A DNA stretch of 64,000 nucleotides, taken from positions 781,026-845,025 of the forward strand of contig CP070719.1 in NCBI GenBank assembly GCA_020350725.1. Direction: 5' to 3'. Position numbers and translations under genes: made by a program. This document shows positions 1 to 11,374 of the stretch, piece after piece. The number at the start of each line of letters is the position of its first letter. Position 1 is the stretch's first letter. The notes below the pieces were generated by a model. It did no database searches and was not told where the DNA came from. It saw nothing but the letters and a program-made list of their open reading frames with translations. This stretch comes from a bacterium. GTDB taxonomy: Bacteria > BMS3Abin14.

Positions 1-555
1 GTCCTTGATGACCCGTCTGACCTCCCTGGAAAGGGCATCCCGAAGCGAGAGGTCCAGGTTGGAGAAGGGCTCGTCCAGGAGGATGATCTCCGGCTCGGGC
101 GCCAGGGCGCGGGCCAGAGCGACCCTCTGCTGCTGACCTCCCGACAGCTCGTGGGGGTAATTGTCCTCCAGCCCTTCAAGGCCCGCTTTCCGGATCAGCG
201 TCTCCACTTTCCGATCTTTCAGATCGCGGGGAAGGTCACTGAGGCCGAAGCCGACGTTCCCACATACGGTGAGGTGGGGAAAAAGGGCATAGTCCTGGAA
301 CACCATGCCGACCTTCCTGTTCTCCGGAGGGACGTTGAGGCGGTCATCCGCCACGGTGCGCCCGTGCAGTACGACACTGCCCTTATCGGGGGTCTCGAAA
401 CCGGCTATCAACCTCAGGAGGGTGGTCTTTCCGCATCCGCTCGGGCCGAGCAGACATCCGATCCGGCCCCTTTCCAGGGCAAAGCTGACCCTTTCCAGGA
501 CCCCTCGACCGGAGAAGGTTTTTTCCAGGTTTTTCACTTCCAGGACGATATCCAT
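1..555 (-). CDS. fbpC: Ferric iron ABC transporter, ATP-binding subunit (3' end cut by window)
   Basis: This subunit hydrolyses ATP to drive Fe(III) import across the inner membrane. Visible on the minus strand are a Walker A (GPSGCGKTT), a Q-loop region (MVFQDYALFPHLT), the ABC signature (LSGGQQQR) and Walker B (EIILLDEPFSNLD). The gene runs off the left edge, so about 185 residues are seen and the C-terminal regulatory domain is missing. The start at 555 has AAGGAG 9 bases upstream; an in-frame ATG at 564 lies too close to that ribosome site. It follows the permease gene after a gap of 5 bases (translational coupling likely). Assignment to iron rests on the neighbouring binding protein and Fur boxes. 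Confidence 0.9.
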   Translation of the reverse strand, partial: MDIVLEVKNLEKTFSGRGVLERVSFALERGRIGCLLGPSGCGKTTLLRLIAGFETPDKGSVVLHGRTVADDRLNVPPENRKVGMVFQDYALFPHLTVCGNVGFGLSDLPRDLKDRKVETLIRKAGLEGLEDNYPHELSGGQQQRVALARALAPEPEIILLDEPFSNLDLSLRDALSREVRRVIKD

Positions 556-560
556 TCCGT

Positions 561-2279
561 TCATCTCCTTCGGTTTTTTTCCGATGGCCGACCGTCCTCC
601 GAGAGCTTTGTCAGAAGGTAGACGGGCAGCAGGCCGGTCAGGACCAGGGTGATCGCGGGCAGGGCGGCCCGCTCCCACTCCCCCTCGGAGGTCAGTTCGA
701 AGATCTTGGTGGCCAGGGTACCCATGCCGAACGACCTCGTCATCAGGGTAATGGGCATCTCCTTCATGACGTCCACGAAGACGAGGACCGCGGCGGTGAG
801 AACTCCTCCCCGCAGGATGGGGAGATAGACCCTCCTCAACAGACCCATGCCCTGCACGCCCATGACCCTCGCGCTCTCGTGGATGCTCCTGGTTATCCGG
901 TGCATGGAGCTGTCGATGGAACTGTGGCCCACCGCCATGAACCGGACCATGTAGGCCAGGATCATGACGACCATGGTCCCCTGCAGCAGGGGGCCGTCAG
1001 GGACACCGGCAAAGGAGGACCAGGTTCGATGGAGTACCGCGTCGAGGCCCGCCACGGTCATGAACACCCCGACCGCCAGGACCGTCCCGGGCAGGGCATA
1101 CCCCAAGGTGGACAGGCGAGCAAGGTGCCCAACGGCGGGCTTCGTGTTTCTCCTTGCCGCGTAGGAGATGACGAGGGAGAGAAGACAGATGACGGCGGCC
1201 GAGATGCCGCCCAGCATCAGGGTGTTCTTGAGAAGGCCGGCGTACCTCGCGTCGAACTCGTCAGCGAAGGATCCGCCCGCCCACAGGAGAAGCTGGCCTG
1301 CCGGCAGGAGAAAAGCCAGAGCAAGGACGAGGGCGGCATAGACGGTGGCCAGGTACCTCCACGGAGGCCCGAGGCGAAGATGCCCTGCACGGTCACCGCT
1401 CCGGCCCATTCCGGTAAAGGCGGTTCGGGCCCGCATCCTTCTCTCCACTGTGACAGCCATGAACGCCAGCAGGATCAGGGGCAGGGAGAGCTTCGCCGCC
1501 GCAGGAAGGGAGAAGAAACCGAACCACGCCTTGTAAATGGATGTGGTGAAGGTGTCGAAATTGAAGATGGAGACGGCCCCAAAATCCGCCATGGTCTCCA
1601 TGAGAACCAGCATGACTCCGCTGACGATCCATGGCCTGGCCATGGGGAGCGCGACACGGAGGAAGCCTCCCAGATGTCCCTGTCCGAGGGACCTTGCCGC
1701 CTCGAGGGCCCCCCGTCCCTGGGTCCTGAAAGCGTTCCTGGCAAGGAGGTAAACGTAGGGATAAAGGGCCAGGGACATGACGGTGACCACCCCTCCCGGT
1801 GACCGGATGTCCGGGAGACCAGGCAGGGATGCCCCCCGCAGATAGGTCTGAACCGGCCCCGCGTAATCGAACAGACCGATAAAGGTGAAAGCCAGGACGT
1901 AAGTGGGCATCGCCATGGGAAGAAGCAGTGCCCAGGTGAAGAGCTTTCTGCCTGGAAAATCACATACCGCGGTCAGCCAGGCCAGGCTGACGCCCAGAAC
2001 CAGGGTCCCCGTTCCCACTCCCAGGATCAGGGCGGCCGTGTTCCCCAGAAGACGGAGAAGGAGGGTGGAGGCGATGTGCCCGATGACGTCCCCGGCCGGC
2101 TCGAGGGCTGTCAGAACGACGGCCAGAAGCGGCGCTGACACGATACCGGCAGAGGCAGCGGTGATGATCAGCCAGGGATCGGACACACGCCTTGACCGCG
2201 GGCCGGCCATGCGTGGACGGGCCGTTCTGCGACGATCCCAAAGGCGGATCGATCTCCGACGGGGCAGGGTCAGATTCAT
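561..2279 (-). CDS. fbpB: Ferric iron ABC transporter, fused two-half permease
   Basis: Inner-membrane permease of the Fbp/Sfu/Afu type, 572 residues, with two homologous halves in one chain and about 12 hydrophobic segments. Each half carries an EAA loop that docks the ATPase: EAARSLGQGHLGGF near residue 190 and ESARVMGVQGMGLL near residue 465. The basic N-terminus (about 30 residues rich in Arg) precedes the first membrane segment. It lies 3 bases after the binding-protein gene and just before the ATPase gene, so the order is binding protein, permease, ATPase on the minus strand. Double-length permeases are usual in this family. Confidence 0.93.
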   Translation of the reverse strand: MNLTLPRRRSIRLWDRRRTARPRMAGPRSRRVSDPWLIITAASAGIVSAPLLAVVLTALEPAGDVIGHIASTLLLRLLGNTAALILGVGTGTLVLGVSLAWLTAVCDFPGRKLFTWALLLPMAMPTYVLAFTFIGLFDYAGPVQTYLRGASLPGLPDIRSPGGVVTVMSLALYPYVYLLARNAFRTQGRGALEAARSLGQGHLGGFLRVALPMARPWIVSGVMLVLMETMADFGAVSIFNFDTFTTSIYKAWFGFFSLPAAAKLSLPLILLAFMAVTVERRMRARTAFTGMGRSGDRAGHLRLGPPWRYLATVYAALVLALAFLLPAGQLLLWAGGSFADEFDARYAGLLKNTLMLGGISAAVICLLSLVISYAARRNTKPAVGHLARLSTLGYALPGTVLAVGVFMTVAGLDAVLHRTWSSFAGVPDGPLLQGTMVVMILAYMVRFMAVGHSSIDSSMHRITRSIHESARVMGVQGMGLLRRVYLPILRGGVLTAAVLVFVDVMKEMPITLMTRSFGMGTLATKIFELTSEGEWERAALPAITLVLTGLLPVYLLTKLSEDGRPSEKNRRR

Positions 2280-2282
2280 GTC

Positions 2283-3287
2283 CTATCGGTATCCGGCCCG
2301 GTCCATGAGCCTTATCGCCTCTCCCTGAAGCTCTCCGGCCCTGGCCAGGTTCATACCACTCTGCTTGAAAGTGCCCCAGGCCTTCACCGCGGGGTGGGGT
2401 TCGATCCCCGGGTTTGCCGGATATTCCAGGTTGGCCTCGGCAAAGATCCCCTGGGCACTGGATGAGGACAGCCACTCGAGGAGCCTGACGGCCTCTTCCC
2501 TATGCCTGGCATGCCTGGTCACTCCGGCCCCCGAGACATTGACGTGGACGCCGCCGCCGTTCTGGTCCGGCCAGAAGAGGGCCAGGGGCAGTTCGGGATC
2601 CTCTCTGGACAGGCGGCCGTAATAATAGGTGTTGACGATACCCACATCCCCCTGGCCCGCCAGGATCGCTTCCATGACCTTGGTGTCGTTGGAGAGGGGA
2701 TCGACGGCAAGGTTTCCGACCCAGGACCTGACGATCCTTTCGGTCTTTTCCACACCGTGATCGGCGATGAGCATGGCGACCAGCGACTGATTGTAGACCT
2801 TCTTGGAGGTTCGAAGGAGCAGGCGTCCCCTCCACTCGGGCCCGCCGAGGGCCTCGTATGTGGACAGGTCCGCCGGATCGACCCTGTCCGTACTGTACAC
2901 GATGGTCCTCGCCCGGACCGAGAGGCCGAACCACCTGCCCTCCGGATCCCTGAGGTGGGATGGGATGTTCTCCTCCAGGGTCGGTGACTTAACGGGCTGC
3001 AGAAGACCCTGATCGGCCGCATACCAGAGATTGCCCGCGTCCACGGTGATGAAGAGATCCGCCTGGGTGCGGCGACCCTCGGATCGAATCCGCTGAACGA
3101 GGGCTCCTGCCTGGTCGGTGATGAACTTGACCCGGATGCCGGTCTCCCCGGTAAAGCGGTCGAAAAGAGGCTGGATGAGATGCTCGTTGCGGGCCGAATA
3201 CACGACCACCTCCGCCGCCCGCAGCGGGGCGGTGGACGCCAGAAGGACGAGAAACAGGGTAAGGGCCAGCAATGACTTCTTATTCAT
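2283..3287 (-). CDS. fbpA: Ferric iron ABC transporter, periplasmic binding protein
   Basis: 334 residues with a Sec signal peptide of about 24 residues (MNKKSLLAL...APLRA). It is a type 2 periplasmic binding protein that captures Fe(III). The mature part starts with VVVYSARNEHLIQPLFDRF, typical of FbpA/FutA/SfuA, and VNTYYYGRL near residue 225 carries the tyrosines that bind iron in this family. It is the first gene of the transporter operon, with a Fur box directly upstream. Known of the family: tyrosine-based iron capture. Inferred: iron as substrate, supported by Fur control and the adjacent fur gene. Confidence 0.93.
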   Translation of the reverse strand: MNKKSLLALTLFLVLLASTAPLRAAEVVVYSARNEHLIQPLFDRFTGETGIRVKFITDQAGALVQRIRSEGRRTQADLFITVDAGNLWYAADQGLLQPVKSPTLEENIPSHLRDPEGRWFGLSVRARTIVYSTDRVDPADLSTYEALGGPEWRGRLLLRTSKKVYNQSLVAMLIADHGVEKTERIVRSWVGNLAVDPLSNDTKVMEAILAGQGDVGIVNTYYYGRLSREDPELPLALFWPDQNGGGVHVNVSGAGVTRHARHREEAVRLLEWLSSSSAQGIFAEANLEYPANPGIEPHPAVKAWGTFKQSGMNLARAGELQGEAIRLMDRAGYR

Positions 3288-3304
3288 GACGGATCTCCTA
3301 AAAT

Positions 3305-3323
3305 GAAAATGATATCCATTATC
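3305..3323 (-). promoter_or_regulatory. Fur box in front of the iron transporter operon
   Basis: GAAAATGATATCCATTATC matches the classical 19-base Fur consensus GATAATGATAATCATTATC at 16 of 19 positions. It sits 18 bases upstream of the fbpA start, so iron-loaded Fur would block transcription of the transporter. Confidence 0.85.
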
Positions 3324-3343
3324 AATTACTCCTCAAAAAAATA

Positions 3344-3766
3344 TCACTCCCTGCAATCCGAGCAGACGCCGTACAGGACCATCCTGTGGGAGATCAGGTC
3401 AAAGCCGTGCTTCCTGGCCTGCTTTTCCTGAAGGTCCTCGATGGTTGGATCGCTGAACTCCACCTGACGAAAGCACTTCTCGCAGATTATGTGATCGTGA
3501 TGGTTCTGTGAGTCCTTCCGTTCATACCTGCTGACCCCGTCGCCGAACCGGACCTCTTCGGCGATCCCGGCCTCCGAAAACAGTTTAAGGGTCCTGTACA
3601 CCGTGGCCTGTCCGATGCCCGGGTTCCTGGCCTTGACGATGTCGTAGAGCTCCTCCGAGGAGACGTGCCCTCCCTGGTTGAGGAAAACCTCCAGGATAAG
3701 CTTCCGCTGGGGGGTCAGTTTCAGATTTTTCCCGGACAGATATTTTATGATCGCCTTCTCAGCCAT
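3344..3766 (-). CDS. fur: Ferric uptake regulator, Fur family
   Basis: 140-residue Fur-family repressor. The N-terminal winged helix (LTPQRKLILEVFLNQGGHVSSEELYDIV) is followed by the dimerisation domain with the histidine-rich metal site (QNHHDHIICEKC) and two CxxC pairs (CEKC near 95, CSDC near the C-terminus) that usually hold structural zinc. A near-perfect Fur box lies in its own promoter, so it is probably autoregulated, and a second box controls the downstream iron transporter. PerR or Zur cannot be fully excluded by motif alone, but the two Fur boxes and the iron transporter make Fur the best call. Confidence 0.92.
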   Translation of the reverse strand: MAEKAIIKYLSGKNLKLTPQRKLILEVFLNQGGHVSSEELYDIVKARNPGIGQATVYRTLKLFSEAGIAEEVRFGDGVSRYERKDSQNHHDHIICEKCFRQVEFSDPTIEDLQEKQARKHGFDLISHRMVLYGVCSDCRE

Positions 3767-3782
3767 GAAAGGAATCCAAATA

Positions 3783-3801
3783 GAAAATGATAATCATTAT
3801 C
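3783..3801 (-). promoter_or_regulatory. Fur box in the fur promoter
   Basis: GAAAATGATAATCATTATC matches the 19-base Fur consensus at 18 of 19 positions, 17 bases upstream of the fur start codon. It indicates negative autoregulation. Confidence 0.9.
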
Positions 3802-3865
3802 ACCTCTGACTGTTTAACACACAGGCGGGTCCCTGTCAATGAGGTGACTTCCTAATGGGCAATCC

Positions 3866-5203
3866 CTACCCGCCGATCAGGATGATGTGAAGGTCCATGA
3901 CATTGGTCATGGTCGGCCCCGTGATGAGGAGGTCCCCCAGAGCCGTGAAGAAATGGTAGGAGTCGTTGTTCTCCAGGTACCGGTTCGGATCGAGGCCGGC
4001 GCTCCGGGCCCGGGCTACCGTCGTGCCGTCGGCCACGGCGCCGGCCGCCTCGGTGGTCCCATCGGTGCCGTCCGTCCCCCCTGACAGCATCACCACCCCG
4101 GGCAGGCCGTCGATTGCCATGGCCGCCGCCAGGGCAAACTCCTGGTTCCGGCCGCCTTTTCCGCTCCCCTTGACCGTCACCGTCGTCTCACCACCCGATA
4201 TGATGCAGGCCGGCGGCGGGACCGGGGAACCCTTCTCGAGGACTTCCCGGGCGATAGAGCTCTGGACGCCGGCCACGGCACGGGTCTCTCCCGTGACGGA
4301 GGTGGACAGGACGACGGTGCGGTACTCCAGTTCACGGGCCTTTTCGGCCGATGCCCCGACCGCAATGGTGTTGGTTCCGATGAGAAGGTTGGCCACGCCC
4401 GCGAGCTCCGGGGCGCCCGGCTTCGGCGTCTCCGGGACCCCGCCGTCCGCGCCTCTTCTCAGCCGTGTGAGAACACGGGCCGGAACCCGGTCCAGGATCC
4501 CGTACTTCTCCAGCGCCCCGAGGGCCGTCCGGAAGGTCGTCGGATCCGGGACCGTGGGCCCGGAGGCGATGACGTCCAGGGAATCCCCGACGACATCGGA
4601 AAGGATCAGGGTCAGGACGCGGGCCGGATAGGCCATACGCGCCAAACCTCCCCCCTTGATGAGGGAGAGATGCTTCCTGACGGCGTTGATCTCCCCGATC
4701 TCAGCCCCACTCCTCAGCAGGAGGTCGGTGACGGCCTGTTTGTCCTCCAGGGTAACGGGCGGCGCGGGGAGGGGAAGGAGGGCCGATCCCCCCCCCGAGA
4801 TCAGGCAGATAACGAGGTCCCCCTCGGAGGCCGACTCGAGGATCCTCGTCATGGCCACCGCGGCGTCATACCCGTTGCCGTCGGGCACGGGATGCCCCGC
4901 CTCGACGATCCGGATCCGATCAGCAGGCGCCAGATGACCGTATTTGACGCAGACCAACCCGCCGGTGATCCGGTCTCCCAGGACCTCCTCGACAGCCGAG
5001 GCCATGGGCGCTCCCGCTTTTCCACCGCCGACGACGAATATCCGGCTGCCGGCGGCAAGGTGAAGGGAGTGGTCACCCGCGTGGAGGGTGTCCCCATGGA
5101 CCGTGAGGTGGGTGATGACCGCCCGGCGGGGCTCCACGGCCTGGAGTCCCGCCCGGAAGATCGCCTCGGCGTCCTGCCGCAGTTTGTTCAGGTCTCTGTT
5201 CAT
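3866..5203 (-). CDS. Glycerate 2-kinase (GckA / MOFRL family)
   Basis: Phosphorylates D-glycerate to 2-phosphoglycerate, linking glycerate or serine-cycle metabolism to lower glycolysis. About 445 residues from the ATG at 5203; an upstream in-frame ATG at 5248 would add 15 residues not typical of the family. The N-terminal GckA-type domain has the glycine-rich stretches VVGGGKAGAPMASA and ISGGGSALLPLP, and the C-terminal MOFRL domain has SGGETTVTV, GRNQEFALAAA and SGGTDGTDG. It stands alone on the minus strand. The enolase gene 1.5 kb away uses its product, but the two are not co-transcribed. Confidence 0.9.
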   Translation of the reverse strand: MNRDLNKLRQDAEAIFRAGLQAVEPRRAVITHLTVHGDTLHAGDHSLHLAAGSRIFVVGGGKAGAPMASAVEEVLGDRITGGLVCVKYGHLAPADRIRIVEAGHPVPDGNGYDAAVAMTRILESASEGDLVICLISGGGSALLPLPAPPVTLEDKQAVTDLLLRSGAEIGEINAVRKHLSLIKGGGLARMAYPARVLTLILSDVVGDSLDVIASGPTVPDPTTFRTALGALEKYGILDRVPARVLTRLRRGADGGVPETPKPGAPELAGVANLLIGTNTIAVGASAEKARELEYRTVVLSTSVTGETRAVAGVQSSIAREVLEKGSPVPPPACIISGGETTVTVKGSGKGGRNQEFALAAAMAIDGLPGVVMLSGGTDGTDGTTEAAGAVADGTTVARARSAGLDPNRYLENNDSYHFFTALGDLLITGPTMTNVMDLHIILIGG

Positions 5204-5444
5204 AACCTCTACTTTATTCAAGCTCCGGCAATCTCGAAAGACCCCCATGATCCCTGCAAAGACGATTCAAACATGACAGGCCAGGGTTTCACGGAGAGCG
5301 CTCTGCCCAGGTCCACCATGGAGAACTAGAGAGAAATTCGCCGTATAAGCTGCCATTCGGCGGCCCTTGCTCAGGATCTATTCCGTGGTCCTCTCCGGCC
5401 GTCCTGAAGCGGACGCTCCGTGGCTCTCTGTGTTTGTCTTTTCC

Positions 5445-8049
<2,605 letters not shown>

Positions 8050-8506
8050 GCCGGGCAGACGTCTTTGAGCAGCCGGTGCCGGTTTTGGAGGACCCGCGTA
8101 CCCATCGGATCCTTAGACAGATTCGGGACGGCGAGACTGTCGAACGGCGGACCCGCGAACGGCGGGGGAAACCGCCGCACCGTCAAGGGCTGCCTGTAGA
8201 CCCTGAGTTGGGCCTTGGACCGTGGCATCGGGGCAGCGGGTCCCGATGTTTCACCCCGCCATGCGCCGCTTCCGCCTTCGGTTCCCGGGCCCGCGCGCGG
8301 GGGGCCTGCTCTTGCTGACGCAAGGCTCACCCCTTATCCGTCAGGACGATCGTCAATTCCGGGGAGTGAAACCGCCTGATGCAGCCCGATTCCAATATCA
8401 GATCAGGAGGAAACGACTGCGGGTACCGCCGCCGGGTGCGGGTATCCGTGCGTCACATCCTGGCAGCTGATGGATATCGACCACTTCGAAGACGGAGAAC
8501 CGACAG
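8050..8506. other. GC-rich gap without a recognised gene
   Basis: 457 bases between enolase and the rhomboid gene. Open frames on both strands here lack any family-like sequence and look like GC-rich noise. Short self-complementary stretches occur (for example GGCGG and CCGCC around 8150-8175), so a structured leader or small RNA is possible, but no known RNA family was recognised. Confidence 0.4.
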
Positions 8507-9199
8507 GTGATACCTTTAAGAGACACCATACCCTCGAAGACGATCCCGTTCGTCACGTACTTCCTCCTTGCCGCAAACATCCTCGTCTTCCTGTTCGAAC
8601 TCTCCCTGGGACAGCGGCTGGGACAGTTCGTCCACGTTTTCGGCGTCGTCCCGGAGAGAACCATTCTCATTCTCACCAAGACACCGCAGTATCTGCACTT
8701 TGCCCTGATCCCTTTTTTCAGCTCGATCTTTCTACACGGGGGATGGTTTCATCTCCTCGGGAACATGCTCTTTCTCCACATCTTCGGCAACAACGTCGAA
8801 GACGCCCTGGGCCACATCCGGTACCTGATCTTCTACGTCGGCAGCGGTATCGCCGCATCCCTTGTCCACCTGGCCGCCCACCCCTCCTCCGGGGTGCCGA
8901 CGATCGGAGCGAGCGGGGCAATAGCCGGCGTGATGGGAGCCTATTTTCTTCTCTACCCCCATGCGAGAGTGGTCACGCTCATCCCCATCTTTTTCTTTGT
9001 CCAGATCGTGGAGCTTCCGGCTTTTATCTTCCTCGGCTTCTGGTTCCTCATCCAGTTCCTCAGCGGTTCTCTGTCGCTGGCCACATCCAGTGGAGCTGCG
9101 GGTGTGGCCTGGTGGGCCCACATCGGCGGCTTCGCGGTGGGAGTGGGCTATGTCCTGATCCGGTTCAGGGGCAGGGTGCTGAGGAGACGGATAACGTGA
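8507..9199 (+). CDS. Rhomboid family intramembrane serine protease
   Basis: 230 residues, about six membrane helices. The catalytic serine is in GASGAIAGVMGAY (Ser about 136) and the catalytic histidine in WWAHIGGFAVG (His about 205); the first-loop motif HGGWFHLLGNMLFL (76-90) is also typical. The enzyme cleaves membrane proteins within the bilayer. The start is a GTG with GGAG 9 bases upstream. The region between helices five and six is a little longer than in GlpG. Substrate unknown; it stands alone. Confidence 0.93.
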   Translation: MIPLRDTIPSKTIPFVTYFLLAANILVFLFELSLGQRLGQFVHVFGVVPERTILILTKTPQYLHFALIPFFSSIFLHGGWFHLLGNMLFLHIFGNNVEDALGHIRYLIFYVGSGIAASLVHLAAHPSSGVPTIGASGAIAGVMGAYFLLYPHARVVTLIPIFFFVQIVELPAFIFLGFWFLIQFLSGSLSLATSSGAAGVAWWAHIGGFAVGVGYVLIRFRGRVLRRRIT

Positions 9200-9386
9200 G
9201 TCCCCGAAGGGATTTCCGCAACCGGGATCAGCCCCCGGAATGGTCAGATTCAGCTCACCTCGGACATGGAATCTGACATGTGAGACTGTTTTTCGCTTTC
9301 CCCGCCTTTTCTCCCGTTGGAAAGAGATCGCCAAATGAGATATAGTGACCATCATCGGTGGTCATGGATCGTGCAGGGGGTGAAAG

Positions 9387-9992
9387 ATGAACCTCGAAGA
9401 ATATCCCAAGGAAACCGTTCTCAAGGACGGCTCGAGGGCCGAACTGCGGCCCATGGTAAGGGAGGACGAAGAGGGCCTTCTCCAGTACTTCCAGGGTCTC
9501 GCCGCCAGCGACAAGCTCTACCTGAGGGACGATGTCAGTAATCCTGATGTCGTCCGGGGCTGGGCCGAAAACCTCGATTACGACAGGGTGCTTCCCATCC
9601 TGGCGGTCGCCGGGGACAGGATCGTGGGCAATGCCACCCTGCACCGCAATCCCTTCAGCTGGATGAGGCACGTCGGGACCATCAGGATCACGGTGGCTCC
9701 TGATTACCGGAAGAAGGGGCTGGCCAGGATCCTCGCCGCTGAGGTTTTCCGAAAGGCGCTGGCCTCGGGTCTGGAAAAGCTGGTGGCGGAGATGCTCACC
9801 GACCAGGAGGATGCGCGCCGGGTCTTCAACCGTCTCGGGTTCCGGGACGAAGCAATCCTGAAGGACCACATTCTCGATGCGAACGGGGCCAAACACGATC
9901 TTCTCATCATGAGCAACGATCTGAACCAACTGTGGAGGAGATGGATTGAGTTTTCCGAGTCGATGTCCGGCACCTGGCACATGGAGGACTGA
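9387..9992 (+). CDS. GNAT family N-acetyltransferase (copy 1)
   Basis: 201 residues. The acetyl-CoA binding motif A is visible as RITVAPDYRKKGLARILAAEVF (around 105-125), followed by NRLGFRDEAILKDHILDANG near the end of the fold. The protein acylates an unknown amine. It has a close tandem paralogue downstream: both begin with a YPKE-x-x-L-x-DGSR segment and both carry the PILAV and FSWM segments. This copy has about 20 extra C-terminal residues. Divergent tandem copies suggest related but different substrates. Confidence 0.85.
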   Translation: MNLEEYPKETVLKDGSRAELRPMVREDEEGLLQYFQGLAASDKLYLRDDVSNPDVVRGWAENLDYDRVLPILAVAGDRIVGNATLHRNPFSWMRHVGTIRITVAPDYRKKGLARILAAEVFRKALASGLEKLVAEMLTDQEDARRVFNRLGFRDEAILKDHILDANGAKHDLLIMSNDLNQLWRRWIEFSESMSGTWHMED

Positions 9993-10032
9993 AGACATTC
10001 ACGGAACATTTTGACATTTACGCGGGGGGAAC

Positions 10033-10578
10033 ATGCTGTTCGAACGGTATCCGAAGGAAGTTGAACTGCAGGACGGCTCGAGGGTTGTCCTGCGGCCCAT
10101 GATCCGCGATGACGAGGACCCTCTCATCGATTTCTTTGCCACTCTGACCGACAGGGACCGTCTCTACCTGCGAAACGACGTCTCCAATGCGCGGCTCATC
10201 CGTTCCTGGTTCGAGAACATCGACTACAAGCGCGTACTGCCTATCCTCGCCGTCAGCGGCAAACGGATCGTGGGCAACGGCACCCTGCACCGTCGACCTT
10301 TCAGCTGGATGAAACATATAGCCGAGATCAGAATAGTCATCTCGCCCGATCACCGCAAAAAAGGCCTGGCACGGGCCCTCGCCAAGGAGCTCATCGATAA
10401 CGCCATAGATGAGGAACTCGACAAGTTGACGGCCGACTTCGCGGCCGAGCAGAAAACAGCCCTGAAAGTCTTCTCCCGACTGGGGTTTAAGAAAGAGGCG
10501 ACCATGAAGAACTATGTCACCGACGCGGCGGGGAATCGGTGCGATCTGGTGGTCATGACAAAGGATATCTCAGAGTGA
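10033..10578 (+). CDS. GNAT family N-acetyltransferase (copy 2)
   Basis: 181 residues, paralogue of the gene just upstream. Motif A reads RIVISPDHRKKGLARALAKE (near 100-120), and SRLGFKKEATMKNYVTDAAG matches the C-terminal half of the fold. The 40-base gap to copy 1 and the 15-base gap to the next lipoprotein gene suggest one operon continuing into tatA. Substrate unknown. Confidence 0.85.
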   Translation: MLFERYPKEVELQDGSRVVLRPMIRDDEDPLIDFFATLTDRDRLYLRNDVSNARLIRSWFENIDYKRVLPILAVSGKRIVGNGTLHRRPFSWMKHIAEIRIVISPDHRKKGLARALAKELIDNAIDEELDKLTADFAAEQKTALKVFSRLGFKKEATMKNYVTDAAGNRCDLVVMTKDISE

Positions 10579-10593
10579 GGAGAGGAGTTCACC

Positions 10594-10947
10594 ATGGCGT
10601 CCGTCGCTAGAAAGACCTTGATCATGTCCGTCGTCCTCCTGATGGCGGCCTCCTGCGCCCCGACGCTTCACCTGTCTTTGGGGGAGATACCCGCCGCCGA
10701 TCCGGGGAAACACATCAGGGCGGGAGTGACCTCGCGGCAGGAGGTCCTCGACACCTTCGGTCAGCCCGACCTGGAGGGGTTCGACAAGGAGGGACTGCCG
10801 ACCTGGACCTACACCCGGATGTCCGTCCAGATCGTTAAGGCCAAGGAGGCGACGATGACCGAATTCTTCAACCTGGAGATCTCGTTCAGGGACGACGTGG
10901 TCCAATCCTTCAGCTACGATCTAAAGGCAGGGAAAACAGGACGATGA
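10594..10947 (+). CDS. Small lipoprotein, SmpA/OmlA-like fold possible
   Basis: 117 residues with a lipoprotein signal (LLMAASC, cysteine about 24). After the lipobox, [21 protein letters not shown] resembles the start of the SmpA/OmlA (BamE-like) domain, in which a short helix is followed by a small sheet. It probably sits on the periplasmic face of an envelope membrane. The stop overlaps the start of the tatA-like gene (ATGA), so the two are translationally coupled. Function unknown. Confidence 0.7.
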   Translation: MASVARKTLIMSVVLLMAASCAPTLHLSLGEIPAADPGKHIRAGVTSRQEVLDTFGQPDLEGFDKEGLPTWTYTRMSVQIVKAKEATMTEFFNLEISFRDDVVQSFSYDLKAGKTGR

Positions 10948-11234
10948 TCGGCGGGCTGGGGGTTCAGGAGCTCCTCATTGTCCTGGTCATCGCCCTGGTC
11001 CTGTTCGGGGGCAAGAGGCTGCCCGAGATCGGCCAGAGCCTGGGTAAGGCGCTGAGGGGTTTCAAAGAGGGGAGCGAGAAGGCCCTGGACGACACCTCCG
11101 AGAGAAAGGGTGAACCGGCGGAAACCGGTGAGAAACAGTCGGCGGAGCAGGAAGTGCCCCACACGCCTCCTTCGGAAAAAACCGAAGGGCAAGCGGAGGA
11201 ACCGGAGGCCGTCGACGAAGAGGAAAAGGCCTGA
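10944..11234 (+). CDS. tatA: Twin-arginine translocase subunit TatA/E
   Basis: 96 residues. The N-terminal helix and hinge [26 protein letters not shown] followed by the amphipathic helix [11 protein letters not shown] are diagnostic of TatA/TatE, which form the pore for folded Tat substrates. The last 50 residues are charged, rich in Glu, Lys and Pro, and probably disordered. It overlaps the upstream lipoprotein gene by four bases. No tatB or tatC is in the window. Confidence 0.92.
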   Translation: MIGGLGVQELLIVLVIALVLFGGKRLPEIGQSLGKALRGFKEGSEKALDDTSERKGEPAETGEKQSAEQEVPHTPPSEKTEGQAEEPEAVDEEEKA

Positions 11235-11301
11235 AACGGAGTAAGGCAGCCAACAGCCCGATGAAATCTGTCTGAAGACACCCGTCAGCCGCCGGTATCA
11301 G

Positions 11302-11371
11302 ATCTCCAATCACCAATCACTAGTCACCAGTCACTAATCACTTATTTCCAATCTCTATTCTCCAATCCGTT
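11302..11371. repeat. Seven-base periodic repeat (ATCACCA type)
   Basis: Ten consecutive 7-mers with the pattern (A/G)TC(A/T)C(C/T)A can be read without a gap: ATCTCCA, ATCACCA, ATCACTA, GTCACCA, GTCACTA, ATCACTT and so on. It fills the gap between convergent tatA and the NtrC-type regulator. Confidence 0.85.
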
Positions 11372-11374
11372 CCC

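Noticed and set aside
879..1802. 307-residue open frame on the plus strand
   Set aside because: It lies opposite the iron permease gene, is rich in Gly, Arg, Pro, Asp and His, and has no family motif; a typical shadow frame in GC-rich DNA.
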